A program made the position numbers and the translations under genes. The notes under the pieces were generated by a model. The model worked only from the letters and a program-made list of their open reading frames with translations. It ran no database searches and was not told the origin of the DNA. DNA of 64,000 nt from Negativicutes bacterium. GTDB taxonomy: Bacteria; Bacillota_C; Negativicutes; Sporomusales_B; JARLHX01. Where the stretch lies: assembly GCA_031292015.1 (NCBI GenBank), contig JARLHY010000178.1, positions 12,273-76,272 on the forward strand. Direction: 5' to 3'. This document shows, one piece after another, positions 51,251 through 60,969 of this stretch; position 1 is the stretch's first letter; each line of letters opens with the position of its first letter.

Positions 51251-52546
51251 ATGAAGTTTCTTTACGACATCCTGACAATTGTTTTGGTGCTGGCGGCCGT
51301 TCCGGTTTTTATTTTCCGGCTGTTTCGGGAGGAAGGTTTCGGAAAGCGCCTGCGGCAGAGTTTTGGTTTTTTGCCGGCTGAAGCGCTGGCTCCGGTCGCG
51401 GACAAGCAGTGCATTTGGCTGCATGCCGCGTCAGTGGGCGAGATTGTTGCGACAAGCCCGATTGTCAAGGAGATTCGCCGGGAACTGCCGGGGATACCGG
51501 TGCTGATCTCGGTGGTTACGGCCAGCGGCTATGCGATGGCCAAACGGATTATTCCCGAGGCTGACAGTATTATCTTTTTTCCGCTGGACCTGCCTTGGCT
51601 CAGCAACCGGGTGATCGCCAGGATCAATCCCCGGATTTTTCTGCCGGTGGAGACGGAACTGTGGCCTAATTTCCTGTATGCCGCCCGGGCGCATGGGTTA
51701 CCGGTGATTATGGTGAACGGACGAATCAGCGATAAAAGCGTTATCCGCTACCGTTACCTGCGCGGTATTCTCCAGGACATGCTGGCCACCGTCGGCAGGT
51801 TCTGCATGCAGTCGATGATTGATGCCCAGTATATTATCAGGCTGGGCGCCGCTCCCCGCCGGGTCTTTGTGACCGGCAACACCAAGTTTGATCAGACTTA
51901 TACCGATGTCAGCGAAAAGGAACAGGAAAGCCTGATCGGCGAACTGGGTTTTGCAGGCCGGCGGCCAATCCTGGTGGCAGGAAGTACCCACCGGGGCGAG
52001 GAAGAATTGTTATACGCCGCTTTAAACCGGGTGCGGGAGGTTCATCCTGAGGCCTGTCTGGTGATAGCCCCGCGGGAAATTCTCCGGGCCGATGAGCTTG
52101 TGACTCTTGCCGCCAAAGCGGGCCTGCGGGCGGTTCGCCGCACAAGCGCCGATAAGGCGGAGGCCGGTTATGCCGTGGTGGTGCTGGACACGATCGGTGA
52201 ACTCGGGAAGGTATACAGCGTCGGCGAGATCATTTTCGTCGGCGGCAGTCTGGTGGCCCAGGGCGGGCATAATATCCTTGAACCCGCCGCCCACGGCAAG
52301 CCGATTGTGGTGGGACCCAACATGTTTAATTTCAAAGACAGCTACGCTTTATTCAGCAGTCAAGGCGCTTGTGACACCGTCTACGACGGCGGCGAACTGG
52401 GGGAAAAGCTGTTATATATTCTAGGCAGTGACCAGGTGCGCAAGGAGATGGGCGAGAAAGCTCTGACCATTATCCGCGAGAATCGCGGGGCCGCACGGAA
52501 AAGCGTACAACACATAAAGCATGTGCTCAATATAGTCAAAGCTTAG
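51251..52546 (+). CDS. waaA: 3-deoxy-D-manno-octulosonic acid (Kdo) transferase
   Basis: A 431-residue GT30 enzyme with one N-terminal membrane helix. Motifs: IWLHAASVGEIVATSPIVKE, LISVVTASGYAMAKRI, FFPLDLPWLSNRVIARINPR, LPVETELWPNFLYAARAHGL, and the C-terminal GGSLVAQGGHNILEPAAHGK. It attaches Kdo to tetra-acylated lipid IVA. The number of Kdo units added cannot be read from sequence. The kds genes making its substrate lie close downstream. Confidence 0.95.
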   Translation: MKFLYDILTIVLVLAAVPVFIFRLFREEGFGKRLRQSFGFLPAEALAPVADKQCIWLHAASVGEIVATSPIVKEIRRELPGIPVLISVVTASGYAMAKRIIPEADSIIFFPLDLPWLSNRVIARINPRIFLPVETELWPNFLYAARAHGLPVIMVNGRISDKSVIRYRYLRGILQDMLATVGRFCMQSMIDAQYIIRLGAAPRRVFVTGNTKFDQTYTDVSEKEQESLIGELGFAGRRPILVAGSTHRGEEELLYAALNRVREVHPEACLVIAPREILRADELVTLAAKAGLRAVRRTSADKAEAGYAVVVLDTIGELGKVYSVGEIIFVGGSLVAQGGHNILEPAAHGKPIVVGPNMFNFKDSYALFSSQGACDTVYDGGELGEKLLYILGSDQVRKEMGEKALTIIRENRGAARKSVQHIKHVLNIVKA

Positions 52547-52572
52547 AAAAATCTCTGTAAGGGCGGTTGGAT

Positions 52573-53733
52573 ATGCGCCGACGGGAAGCAATGCAAGTCT
52601 ATCTGTATCAATTGGTACATGGCGAAAAACGCGGTATCACGGCGGAGATTCTGCTGTGGCTGCTGCGGTTTATGTCGTTTGTCTATGGGCTGGGAGTCTG
52701 GATCAAACTCGGTCTTTATAAGCATGGGATTTTAGAGCAACATAAACTGCCCTGCCGAGTCATCAGTCTGGGAAATATCACGGTCGGAGGCACTGGCAAG
52801 ACCCCAACGGCCCAGCGACTGGCCGCTATTATCCGGGATCTGGGTTTCCGGGTGGTAATTCTGAACCGCGGTTATCGCGCCGGTTGGCGCGGGCAAGTCG
52901 GTCTTGTCTCCGACGGGCGCCGCATTTACATGTCGGTGCACGAGGCCGGGGACGAAGCGTATCTGCTGGCCAAAAATCTTCCGGGAGTGGCGGTGGTAAT
53001 CGGCAAAAACAGGACGATTACCGGTGATTACGCCGTAAGCAATCTAAAGGCAGAAGTGATTATCCTGGACGACGGCTACCAACACTGGCAGTTGGCCCGG
53101 GATCTTGATATTGTTCTGATCGACACTCTCAATGTTTTCGGCAATCATTTTCTCTTGCCGCGGGGAACGCTGCGGGAGCCGCTGGCCAACCTGGACAGGG
53201 CCGATGCCGTTATTCTGACCAAGGTCGACCAGTCGACCGACGATGTCCGTGATGTCATCCGCGATACGTTGGGCCGCTATAACGACAAGGCGCTGGTGGT
53301 GGAAAGCGTCCACAGTCCGCGCTGTTTCATCGAAATTGAGGATTGGTACAAGGGCGTGCGGCCGGAGACGGTGGCCCTGGATGCGGTAAAGGACAAAGGA
53401 GTCCTGGCGTTCTCGGCTATCGGAAACCCTTCTTCCTTTGAACAGAGTCTTACCGATATCGGGGTGGAGCTACTGGACTCGGTACGGTTCCCGGACCATC
53501 ACGACTATACCATGGCTGAAATGCAGAACATCATGCAAAAAGCACTGGATAAGGAGCTTTGTGCGCTGGTTACCACCGAAAAGGACGCGGTGAAAATTCC
53601 TTCCGAGTTCATCCACTCCGATCGACCGCTGCCTGTGTATGTCCTGACCATGGAGGTAAAGTTCATCGACGGCGGCTACCAGGATCTGATGGAAATGATC
53701 AGGCAGGTAGCCCGGCGAGGGGGAGAGGCATGA
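52573..53733 (+). CDS. lpxK: Tetraacyldisaccharide 4'-kinase
   Basis: About 386 residues from ATG 52573 (AGGGCGG upstream; TTG 52567 is also possible). An N-terminal extension with a hydrophobic segment precedes the P-loop SLGNITVGGTGKTPTAQRLA. LNRGYRAGWRG and VIILDDGYQHWQLARDLDIV are LpxK hallmarks, as is LFGNHFLLPRGTLREP-like NHFLLPRGTLREPL. It phosphorylates the lipid A disaccharide at 4'. Four-base overlap with kdsB. Confidence 0.95.
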   Translation: MRRREAMQVYLYQLVHGEKRGITAEILLWLLRFMSFVYGLGVWIKLGLYKHGILEQHKLPCRVISLGNITVGGTGKTPTAQRLAAIIRDLGFRVVILNRGYRAGWRGQVGLVSDGRRIYMSVHEAGDEAYLLAKNLPGVAVVIGKNRTITGDYAVSNLKAEVIILDDGYQHWQLARDLDIVLIDTLNVFGNHFLLPRGTLREPLANLDRADAVILTKVDQSTDDVRDVIRDTLGRYNDKALVVESVHSPRCFIEIEDWYKGVRPETVALDAVKDKGVLAFSAIGNPSSFEQSLTDIGVELLDSVRFPDHHDYTMAEMQNIMQKALDKELCALVTTEKDAVKIPSEFIHSDRPLPVYVLTMEVKFIDGGYQDLMEMIRQVARRGGEA

Positions 53734-54464
53734 AGGTTCTTTGCGTAATTCCGGCCCGCTTTTCTTCCAGCCGCCTGCCGGGAAAACCGCTGGCCGATAT
53801 CGCCGGCAAGCCGATGATTCAGCGGGTTTATGAACAGGCCAGGCTGGCCCGGAGGCCTGATGAGGTTCTTGTGGCCACCGATCATGAGTTGGTCTTTAAA
53901 ACAGTGGAAGGTTTTGGCGGCAAGGCGGTCATGACCTCGCCGGATCATCCCACAGGCACCGACCGGCTGGCGGAAGTGGCCGGACTATACCCGGATGTGG
54001 ATGTGATCATCAATGTTCAGGGGGATGAGCCGCTGATCGCTCCCGAGGTCATCGACTCTCTGGCGGGCGTGTTTGACGGCGCGGCGCCTGAGCTGGTGAT
54101 GGCGACCCTGATGACCGAAGCCCTGGAGGAAGAACATCACAACCCCGCGGCTGTCAAAGTTGTGACAGATGCGGCAGGCTACGCCCTCTATTTTTCCCGC
54201 TCGCTGATTCCCTACCCGCGAATTTCTGGCGGCGGGAAGGTTTACAAGCATCTCGGCATCTACGCTTACCGCCGTGAGTTTCTGCTTACTTTTGCCAGTT
54301 TGGCGCCGACACCGCTGGAAAAGACGGAAAGCCTCGAACAGCTCAGGGCACTGGAGTATGGCTACCGGATCAAGGTGCTGGCAACCGATTTCAAGGCGGT
54401 GGGTGTTGATACCCCGGAAGATTTAGCGCGGGTAAACGAAATCTTTGCCGCGGCAGGAGGATGA
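53730..54464 (+). CDS. kdsB: CMP-Kdo synthetase
   Basis: A 244-residue cytidylyltransferase from ATG 53730 (ATGA overlap with lpxK); the longer open frame is rejected. Motifs: [50 protein letters not shown] and [38 protein letters not shown] near residue 165. It activates Kdo as CMP-Kdo for WaaA. Confidence 0.97.
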   Translation: MKVLCVIPARFSSSRLPGKPLADIAGKPMIQRVYEQARLARRPDEVLVATDHELVFKTVEGFGGKAVMTSPDHPTGTDRLAEVAGLYPDVDVIINVQGDEPLIAPEVIDSLAGVFDGAAPELVMATLMTEALEEEHHNPAAVKVVTDAAGYALYFSRSLIPYPRISGGGKVYKHLGIYAYRREFLLTFASLAPTPLEKTESLEQLRALEYGYRIKVLATDFKAVGVDTPEDLARVNEIFAAAGG

Positions 54465-54469
54465 ATGTA

Positions 54470-55294
54470 ATGAAAGCAGTGCAAGTACGGGATATCGCTA
54501 TCGGCGGCAAGAATCCGCTGGTGCTTATAGCCGGGCCGTGCGTAATCGAAAGCGCAGAACGCACCCTTCGTATTGGCAGGGATGTGAAGGCTGTCGCCGA
54601 CCGGCTCGGGATTCCTTATATTTTTAAAGCCTCGTTCGATAAGGCCAACAGGTCGGCGTTTCATTCGTTCCGGGGTCCGGGCCTGGAGGCCGGCCTCGCC
54701 GTTCTTGCCGGCATCAAGCAGGAGTTGTCTGTCCCGGTCCTCAGCGATGTCCACGGCGTGGAACAGCTTGGCCCGGCGGCCGAAGTGCTGGATATTCTGC
54801 AGATTCCGGCCTTTTTGTGCAGGCAGACAGACCTGGTGTATCAGGCCGCCGTTACCGGCAAGGCCGTCAATGTGAAAAAAGGACAGTTTCTGGCACCGGC
54901 GGATATGAAGAATGTTGTGAACAAAATCCGTGAGGCCGGAAACGAAAATATACTGCTGACCGAGCGCGGGGCGACTTTTGGTTATAATAACCTGGTTGTC
55001 GATATGCGCTCACTGCCGATCATGCGATCGCTTGGCTATCCGGTGGTATTTGACGCCACCCACAGCGTTCAGCTCCCCGGCGGCGGCGGGACATGTTCGA
55101 GCGGCCAGCGCGAATTCGTGGAGTATCTGAGCCGGGCCGCAGCGGCGGCAGGGATCGACGCGCTGTTTATGGAAGTGCACGACAACCCGGCCGAGGCGCT
55201 GTCCGACGGGCCGAATATGCTATATATCGAGCAGCTTGAGCCGCTGCTGAAAGACGTCTTGGCCATCGATGCCATTGTCAGGAAGTATAAGTAG
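54470..55294 (+). CDS. kdsA: Kdo-8-phosphate synthase
   Basis: About 274 residues. AGGAGG lies nine bases before ATG 54470 and directly against ATG 54461, so 54470 is preferred. Motifs: [88 protein letters not shown]. It condenses PEP and arabinose-5-phosphate. The FLCRQTD cysteine and downstream Asp suggest, from the family, the metal-dependent class. Confidence 0.97.
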   Translation: MKAVQVRDIAIGGKNPLVLIAGPCVIESAERTLRIGRDVKAVADRLGIPYIFKASFDKANRSAFHSFRGPGLEAGLAVLAGIKQELSVPVLSDVHGVEQLGPAAEVLDILQIPAFLCRQTDLVYQAAVTGKAVNVKKGQFLAPADMKNVVNKIREAGNENILLTERGATFGYNNLVVDMRSLPIMRSLGYPVVFDATHSVQLPGGGGTCSSGQREFVEYLSRAAAAAGIDALFMEVHDNPAEALSDGPNMLYIEQLEPLLKDVLAIDAIVRKYK

Positions 55295-55309
55295 AGGGGG
55301 GATGCGCCG

Positions 55310-56278
55310 ATGATTATCGAACAGGCAAAACAGGTTCTGGCTATCGAGGCTGCGGCGATAGAGGCGCTGATACCCAGGATCAACGGCCAGTTTTCGGCCG
55401 CAGTCAACATGATTTTGGCTTGCTCGGGGCGAGTGATCGTCACCGGTATCGGTAAGTCGGGCCTTGTCGGCACAAAAATCGCCGCCACCCTTTCCAGTAC
55501 CGGCACTCCGTCTTTTTTTCTCCATCCGGCGGAGGGGATTCACGGGGATTTGGGGATGGTTACCACTGATGATATTGTCATTGCTTTGTCCTACAGCGGC
55601 GAGACCGCCGAGGTGATCAGCATCCTGCCGGTTCTGCGGCGGATCGGAGCCAGGATCATCGCAATGACCGGGCGGGAAGATTCGACGTTGGCGAAAAACG
55701 CCGATGTTTTTCTTGATGTGGCGGTGGAAAGGGAAGCCTGTCCGCTTGGACTGGCGCCGACCGCCAGTACCACGGCGACGTTGGCGATGGGCGACGCGCT
55801 GGCGGTGGCGCTGCTTTCGATGCGGCGGTTCACCCCCGAAGACTTTGCGCTGTACCATCCAGGCGGGACGCTGGGCCGCAAGCTGCTGCTCACAGTGGAG
55901 AATGTCATGCATGGCGGCGAGGACAACCCGACTGTCATGGTGGGCCGAAGTGTAAAGGAAGCATTGTTCGTTATCACCGCCAAGGGGCTCGGCGCGACGT
56001 CGGTGATCGACGAAGCCGGACGGCTGGCGGGAATTATTACCGATGGAGACATCCGACGCGGCCTGGAAAAAGGATTTGATTTCCTTAATGAGCCGGTAGA
56101 AATGCTGATGACGAAAACGCCCCGGACCATAACCAAGGACAAGTTGGCGGCCCAGGCGCTCAATTTGATGGAAAAGAACAAGCCGCGGCCAATTACGGTA
56201 CTGCCAGTGGTGGATCAAGCCAGCCGGCCGATTGGAATGATTCACCTTACTGACTTATTGCGCCAAGGAGTGGTATAA
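55310..56278 (+). CDS. kdsD: Arabinose-5-phosphate isomerase
   Basis: A 322-residue KpsF/GutQ-family protein. A SIS domain (about residues 35-190; GRVIVTGIGKSGLVGTKIAA, FFLHPAEGIHGDLGMVTTDD, SYSGETAEVISILP) is followed by two CBS motifs (VENVMHGGEDNPTVMVG region and VEMLMTKTPRTITKDKLAAQ). It converts ribulose-5-phosphate to arabinose-5-phosphate, the first Kdo-specific step. Its stop overlaps the kdsC start by one base. Confidence 0.94.
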   Translation: MIIEQAKQVLAIEAAAIEALIPRINGQFSAAVNMILACSGRVIVTGIGKSGLVGTKIAATLSSTGTPSFFLHPAEGIHGDLGMVTTDDIVIALSYSGETAEVISILPVLRRIGARIIAMTGREDSTLAKNADVFLDVAVEREACPLGLAPTASTTATLAMGDALAVALLSMRRFTPEDFALYHPGGTLGRKLLLTVENVMHGGEDNPTVMVGRSVKEALFVITAKGLGATSVIDEAGRLAGIITDGDIRRGLEKGFDFLNEPVEMLMTKTPRTITKDKLAAQALNLMEKNKPRPITVLPVVDQASRPIGMIHLTDLLRQGVV

Positions 56279-56823
56279 TGATAGCTGAAACTCGGGCCGC
56301 GAAAATTCGACTGTTAATCATGGATGTCGACGGCGTTCTCACCAGCGGACAGATCCTCTTCGGGTCTGAGGGCGAAGTAATCAAGGTCTTTCATACCCAG
56401 GACGGCCTGGGTATTTCGACGGCGCACCGGGCCGGTCTGAAAACAGCCATTATAACCGGCCGGGATACCAAAATGGTGGCATGTCGCTGCGCCGAACTGG
56501 CCATCGGCGACCTTTACCAGGGAGCCCAGGATAAGGCCGGCATTTTGGCTGAACTGGCAGACAAGCATGGCATCAGTTGTGAAGAGATGGCCTATGTCGG
56601 CGACGACCTCAACGATCTGGCGATTATGACCCAGGTGGGCCTGGCTTGCGCAGTGGCCAACGCGGTTACTGAAGTCAAGGCCGTCGCGCATTACATCGCC
56701 AGCCGCTCAGGCGGTGACGGTGCGGTGCGGGAAGTCATCGAACTGATACTCAAAGCCCAGGGCAAGTGGGACAAAGTGGTAGCAGCCTACGCCCGCCCGG
56801 GTGGTTTTGCCGCCCGGCAGTGA
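56278..56823 (+). CDS. kdsC: Kdo-8-phosphate phosphatase
   Basis: A 181-residue HAD phosphatase without cap domain. Motif I is LLIMDVDGVLTSGQI, motif II region TAIITGRDTKMV, and motif IV AYVGDDLNDLAIMTQVGLAC. QDGLGISTAHRAGLKT is typical of KdsC. It releases Kdo from Kdo-8-phosphate. With kdsB, kdsA and kdsD it completes the CMP-Kdo pathway in one run of genes. Confidence 0.96.
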   Translation: MIAETRAAKIRLLIMDVDGVLTSGQILFGSEGEVIKVFHTQDGLGISTAHRAGLKTAIITGRDTKMVACRCAELAIGDLYQGAQDKAGILAELADKHGISCEEMAYVGDDLNDLAIMTQVGLACAVANAVTEVKAVAHYIASRSGGDGAVREVIELILKAQGKWDKVVAAYARPGGFAARQ

Positions 56824-56893
56824 TCGCCGGGGGCCGGCATAGTACAGGAATAAGCCAACGAAAGTCAGGTCCGGCGGGGTAGGAGGAAAAAAG

Positions 56894-57781
56894 GTGACCA
56901 ACAGCTGGCAATATTATACGATAAAACTGGCCAGCCGGCTGGTATGTCTCCTGTCATACCCTCTTCTTCTTCGGCTGGGTAAACTGCTTGGCCGTTTATA
57001 TTATCATATCGCATCCCGCCAGCGGGACCGCGCGCTGGCTCAGATCCAACAAAGCCTGGGGGTTTCGCCCTGCGAGGCGGAGCGGATCGTCCGCAACTTG
57101 TTTTGCAATCTTGGCCAGACTTTTCTTGAAGTCATGTATATCCCGGCTTTGTCCCCGGCCCGGATGAGGCAGTATGTAACGATGGAAAACCGTCAGTATC
57201 TGGATGAGGCTGTGGCGGCGGGAAAAGGGGTTGCGGTTCTTACCGCCCATGTCGGGAACTGGGAATGGCTCGGAGCGGCTCTGGCCTTATTCGGATATCC
57301 GGTGGCCAGTATTGTGAAACGCCAACCCAATGATCAGCACACTCAGATTTTGAATGAATACAGGAAAATGGTGGGCATCGAGGTCTTCAGCCGCGGCACC
57401 ACTGAACTGGTGGCTGCGGCCAAGGCGCTGAAACAGGGCAGGGTGCTCGGTTTCTTCAGCGATCAGGACGCCGGAGTAGACGGTATTTTTATTGATTTTC
57501 TGGGCAAAATGGCTTCCACGCCGGTTGGCCTGGCGGTTTTCGCCAGGAGATTCGCCATCCCGGTGGTTCCGGTCTTTATGGTTCGCCGCCCGGAAGGCGG
57601 GCACCGGATCATGGTCAGTCCGCCGCTTTCCTTTGTCAAAACCGCTGATGCGGATGCCGACATTCATCGGTTTACCGCTGAGGCGACGAAGATTATCGAA
57701 GATGTCATCAGACAGCATCCACAGGAGTGGCTGTGGTTTCAAAAACGCTGGAATACGAAACAGGCAGGTGAACAGGCTTGA
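56894..57781 (+). CDS. lpxL: LpxL/HtrB-family lipid A acyltransferase, copy 2
   Basis: A 295-residue enzyme starting at GTG 56894 (AGGAGG upstream). The catalytic HxxxxE is VLTAHVGNWEWLGAALALFG near residue 118; VLGFFSDQDAGVDGIFIDFL and HPQEWLWFQKRWNTK follow. It is a paralogue of the protein at 40601-41467 with the same layout. It overlaps lptC by four bases, so it belongs to the lpt transcription unit. Likely adds a secondary acyl chain to Kdo-lipid A. Confidence 0.9.
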   Translation: MTNSWQYYTIKLASRLVCLLSYPLLLRLGKLLGRLYYHIASRQRDRALAQIQQSLGVSPCEAERIVRNLFCNLGQTFLEVMYIPALSPARMRQYVTMENRQYLDEAVAAGKGVAVLTAHVGNWEWLGAALALFGYPVASIVKRQPNDQHTQILNEYRKMVGIEVFSRGTTELVAAAKALKQGRVLGFFSDQDAGVDGIFIDFLGKMASTPVGLAVFARRFAIPVVPVFMVRRPEGGHRIMVSPPLSFVKTADADADIHRFTAEATKIIEDVIRQHPQEWLWFQKRWNTKQAGEQA

Positions 57782-58329
57782 AGAAAAATCTATATTTGGC
57801 GGTGGCCTGTGCACTGCTTATGCTGGCAGGAGGGCTCTATTATTTTTTCAAAGAAGAGCCTGCTGCTCCACCTCCGGTAGTGGCAGAAAAAAGCCCCACT
57901 GATATCACTTTTGCCGGCAGTTCGATCGTCGAGCAGATCAACGGCAAAAAGGTCTGGGAACTGACTTCCGAAACCGCTCAGGCCGACCCTGACAACAACC
58001 AGGTCCGGCTGAACAATCTAAAAGGGGTCTTTTACCGCGAAAATGGAGGCAGGATTGATCTGGTGGCCCGGAAGGCTTTACTTGACACCAAAACCCGGGA
58101 TATCTTCCTGGAGGGGGATATCAAGGCCGTTTCCAGCGATGGGGCGGTGTTTACGGCGCCGCTGGCCCGCTGGTCGGCAAACGAACAGCACATCTACGGC
58201 AGCGGGGGCATTGTCCTGACCCGGGAGGATACCGTGATTACCGGCGACAACATTGACAGTGACGCCAATATGGAGAAAGTGAAAGTGCAGGGCAACGCCC
58301 ATGCAGTCAAAGGAGGAACACCGCAATGA
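57778..58329 (+). CDS. lptC: LPS export protein LptC
   Basis: A 183-residue bitopic protein starting at TTG 57778 (TTGA overlap). One N-terminal membrane helix (LYLAVACALLMLAGGLYYFF) is followed by an OstA-like beta-jellyroll with GKKVWELTSETAQADPDNNQ, LVARKALLDTKTRDIFLEGD and ITGDNIDSDANMEKVKVQGN. It receives LPS from the LptBFG complex and hands it to LptA. Next gene overlaps by four bases. Confidence 0.92.
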   Translation: MKKNLYLAVACALLMLAGGLYYFFKEEPAAPPPVVAEKSPTDITFAGSSIVEQINGKKVWELTSETAQADPDNNQVRLNNLKGVFYRENGGRIDLVARKALLDTKTRDIFLEGDIKAVSSDGAVFTAPLARWSANEQHIYGSGGIVLTREDTVITGDNIDSDANMEKVKVQGNAHAVKGGTPQ

Positions 58330-59045
58330 GCCGTAAGTTGAAAATTTTTGTTCTGGCTGCTCTGCTGTCGCTGGGGACCGGCGCAGCGATTTGCGCCGAG
58401 ACGAATAACAGCCCGGTGGATTTGAGTGCCGATACCATTGAATATGATTCGGTGCAAGGAATCATGACCGCCCAGGGATCGGTCAAGATGACCCGGGACA
58501 AGGCGGTGATGACAGGGCCCAGCGCCCAGTACAACACCAAGACCAAGGAAGGCCTTGTGACCGGAGGCGTCAAAGTGGTGCGGGAAGATACGACCCTGAC
58601 CTCCGCAGAAGTGCGTTCTTATGAAAACAACTACCTGGTGGCGACCGGCAACGCGGTGCTGGTCAAGGGTGATAGCACCCTGGCCGGACCGAAGATCGAA
58701 CATTGGACTGACAAGCAGTATTCGCTGGTTACCGGCGGCGCCCGGATGACAATGCCAGACGGCTGGATGACCGCCAACAAGGTGGAGGCTTTCCACACCG
58801 AGGACCGGGCGGTGGGTACCGGTGACGTCCATATTGTCAGCGATGCCCGCAAGCTTGATGCGACATCCGACCAGGCGGTATACTATGGAGCCAAGACCGG
58901 ACAGCAGGGTAAAGCCGTGCTTACCGGCAACGCTCATGCTGTACAGGACGGCAATATTCTCACAGGCAACACGTTGACGATCTACCTTGATGACAAAGCC
59001 ATGGACGCTCAGGGCCGGCCGAAGCTGGTCGTGAAACCGCAATAA
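58326..59045 (+). CDS. lptA: LPS transport periplasmic protein LptA
   Basis: A 239-residue protein with a signal peptide ending near GAAICAET. OstA repeats are clear: [40 protein letters not shown], and [20 protein letters not shown]. It oligomerises into the bridge that carries LPS over the periplasm. It is somewhat longer than E. coli LptA (about 185 residues), with room for an additional repeat. Its outer-membrane receptor LptD is not in the window. Confidence 0.93.
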   Translation: MSRKLKIFVLAALLSLGTGAAICAETNNSPVDLSADTIEYDSVQGIMTAQGSVKMTRDKAVMTGPSAQYNTKTKEGLVTGGVKVVREDTTLTSAEVRSYENNYLVATGNAVLVKGDSTLAGPKIEHWTDKQYSLVTGGARMTMPDGWMTANKVEAFHTEDRAVGTGDVHIVSDARKLDATSDQAVYYGAKTGQQGKAVLTGNAHAVQDGNILTGNTLTIYLDDKAMDAQGRPKLVVKPQ

Positions 59046-59071
59046 AAGGTTTGGTCAGAACGGAGAAACGT

Positions 59072-59794
59072 ATGTATATTGAGACACAACAGTTGGTGAA
59101 AACTTACAAAGACCGCAACGTGGTCGACGGCGTCAGCCTCAGGGTGGAACAGGGCCAGGTGGTCGGCCTCCTGGGGCCGAACGGTGCGGGAAAGACCACC
59201 ACGTTTTATATGATTGTCGGCATCGAAAGACCGAATGGCGGACAAATTTTCATTAATGGCGAGGATGTCACCGACATGCCGATGTATCGCCGCTCCCGTT
59301 TTGGCCTGGGCTATCTGCCCCAGGAGGCTTCCATCTTCCGCAAGTTGTCGGTAGAGGAAAATCTTTTGGCCATTCTGGAGATCAGGGATAAACTTACTCC
59401 TGCCGAGCGGAAGGAAAAGATGGAAGAACTGCTGGTAGAACTAGGGGTAACCCATGTCCGGCACCGTAAGGGTTCTCAGCTTTCCGGCGGTGAACGCCGC
59501 CGGGTGGAGATTGCCCGCGCCCTGGCCAGTGAGCCGGCGTTTATTTTGCTGGATGAGCCGTTTGCCGGCATCGACCCCATCGCCGTCGCCGATATTCAGG
59601 GCATCATCGGTTTTTTGCGCGACCGCGGCATCGGCGTGCTGATCACCGACCATAATGTCCGCGAAACGCTCAGTATTGTCGATAAAGCCTATATTCTCAA
59701 TGAAGGCCATATTCTCATTTCCGGTGACAGTACCACCATCGCGGCCAGTGAAATAGCCCGCAAGTTCTATCTTGGCGATAAATTTCAGCTGTAG
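59072..59794 (+). CDS. lptB: LPS export ABC ATPase LptB
   Basis: A 240-residue ATPase from ATG 59072 (GGAG six bases upstream; TTG 59051 lacks a good site). Walker [41 protein letters not shown] (the LptB Q-loop region), signature [20 protein letters not shown], Walker [21 protein letters not shown] and the switch [13 protein letters not shown]. This combination is diagnostic of LptB. It powers LPS extraction from the inner membrane. Confidence 0.97.
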   Translation: MYIETQQLVKTYKDRNVVDGVSLRVEQGQVVGLLGPNGAGKTTTFYMIVGIERPNGGQIFINGEDVTDMPMYRRSRFGLGYLPQEASIFRKLSVEENLLAILEIRDKLTPAERKEKMEELLVELGVTHVRHRKGSQLSGGERRRVEIARALASEPAFILLDEPFAGIDPIAVADIQGIIGFLRDRGIGVLITDHNVRETLSIVDKAYILNEGHILISGDSTTIAASEIARKFYLGDKFQL

Positions 59795-59845
59795 CCAAAT
59801 ACGGGCCGTTGCCCACCGGCAAGGAGCGGCCGCTAGGAGTAATTC

Positions 59846-60934
59846 ATGCGTATACTGGATAAATATATCCTCAACGAACTCTTAGGTCCGTTTATTTTCG
59901 GTATCTGCGCTTTTTCCAGCGTCTTTATCGGTACAAGCACGCTGTTTAGGATCGCGCAGTATATCACAAAATACGGCGCTTCCACCAGCTCGGTGGTAAA
60001 GCTGTTCATTTATAGTCTGCCGAGTATCATCGTGCTGACGTTTCCGATGTCGATGCTGCTGGCGTCGCTGCTGTCTTTCGGCCGGCTTTCCGGCTCCAGC
60101 GAGATAACGGCAATGAAGTCGGGCGGGCTCAGCTTCTACCGATTGGCCACCCCGGTTTTCATCGCAGCGTTCTTTGTCAGTATTTTCGCCACCTACTTCA
60201 ACGAAGCGGTGGTGCCTGCGGCCAACACGGCTTACAATAACGTGGTGCGCTACGAGATCGAAAAGAATTCCCGGCCCCGTTCGCAGGAGCATATCGTCAT
60301 CAAGGATGTCAAGGGAGGGTCGATTGAACGTCTGACCTACGCCCGCAAGTTTGATGAAGATACCAGTCTTATGCAGGGTGTTACCATCGAGGATTTTGAA
60401 AACGATCAGCTGGTCCGGGTCGAAAACGCCGAAAAAGCGGTCTGGGACAAGGATAAGTGGATGATGCACAACGGCATCATTTACGACCTGGACCCCCAGG
60501 GCCAGATCGACCGTTATATGCATTTTGAGCAGCAGGTCATGCCGATCGACAAAAATCCGTCGACTATCGCCCGGGAGCAAAAAAAACCTGAGGAAATGTC
60601 GATCCAGGAGCTCAAGGTTCATATCCGGACGCTGCAGCGGGAATATGTCAAGACCAGTGTTTATGAGGTGGAATTGCAGCAACGATTATCCATTCCCATG
60701 GCGAGCTTTGTCTTTGCGCTGATCGGCACGCCGTTGGGCCTGCAGCCACATCGCTCCAGTTCATCCATCGGCCTGGGGATCAGTATCATCATTATCTTCA
60801 TTTACTACACGATCATGACGATAACCACGGCGCTCGGGCAGGGTGGGGCCATACCTGCCGTCCTGGCGGCCTGGATACCGAATATCGTCGGAATCGTCGC
60901 CGGGTTCTTCCTGGTGCGAAAAGCTTCCATGTAG
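59846..60934 (+). CDS. lptF: LptF/LptG (YjgP/YjgQ) family LPS permease
   Basis: A 362-residue permease: membrane helices near the N-terminus (MRILDKYILNELLGPFIFGI, SLPSIIVLTFPMSMLLASLL), a periplasmic jellyroll (about residues 130-265), and three C-terminal helices with RLSIPMASFVFALIGTPLGL. ELLGPF and EITAMKSGGLSFYRL are family traits. Proteobacteria have two such genes, lptF and lptG. Only one is found here, so the complex may be a homodimer unless a second is elsewhere. Confidence 0.92.
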   Translation: MRILDKYILNELLGPFIFGICAFSSVFIGTSTLFRIAQYITKYGASTSSVVKLFIYSLPSIIVLTFPMSMLLASLLSFGRLSGSSEITAMKSGGLSFYRLATPVFIAAFFVSIFATYFNEAVVPAANTAYNNVVRYEIEKNSRPRSQEHIVIKDVKGGSIERLTYARKFDEDTSLMQGVTIEDFENDQLVRVENAEKAVWDKDKWMMHNGIIYDLDPQGQIDRYMHFEQQVMPIDKNPSTIAREQKKPEEMSIQELKVHIRTLQREYVKTSVYEVELQQRLSIPMASFVFALIGTPLGLQPHRSSSSIGLGISIIIIFIYYTIMTITTALGQGGAIPAVLAAWIPNIVGIVAGFFLVRKASM

Positions 60935-60969
60935 CGTTTTGAGGGAGTCTGGGGCAGAGGAGGGGAATC

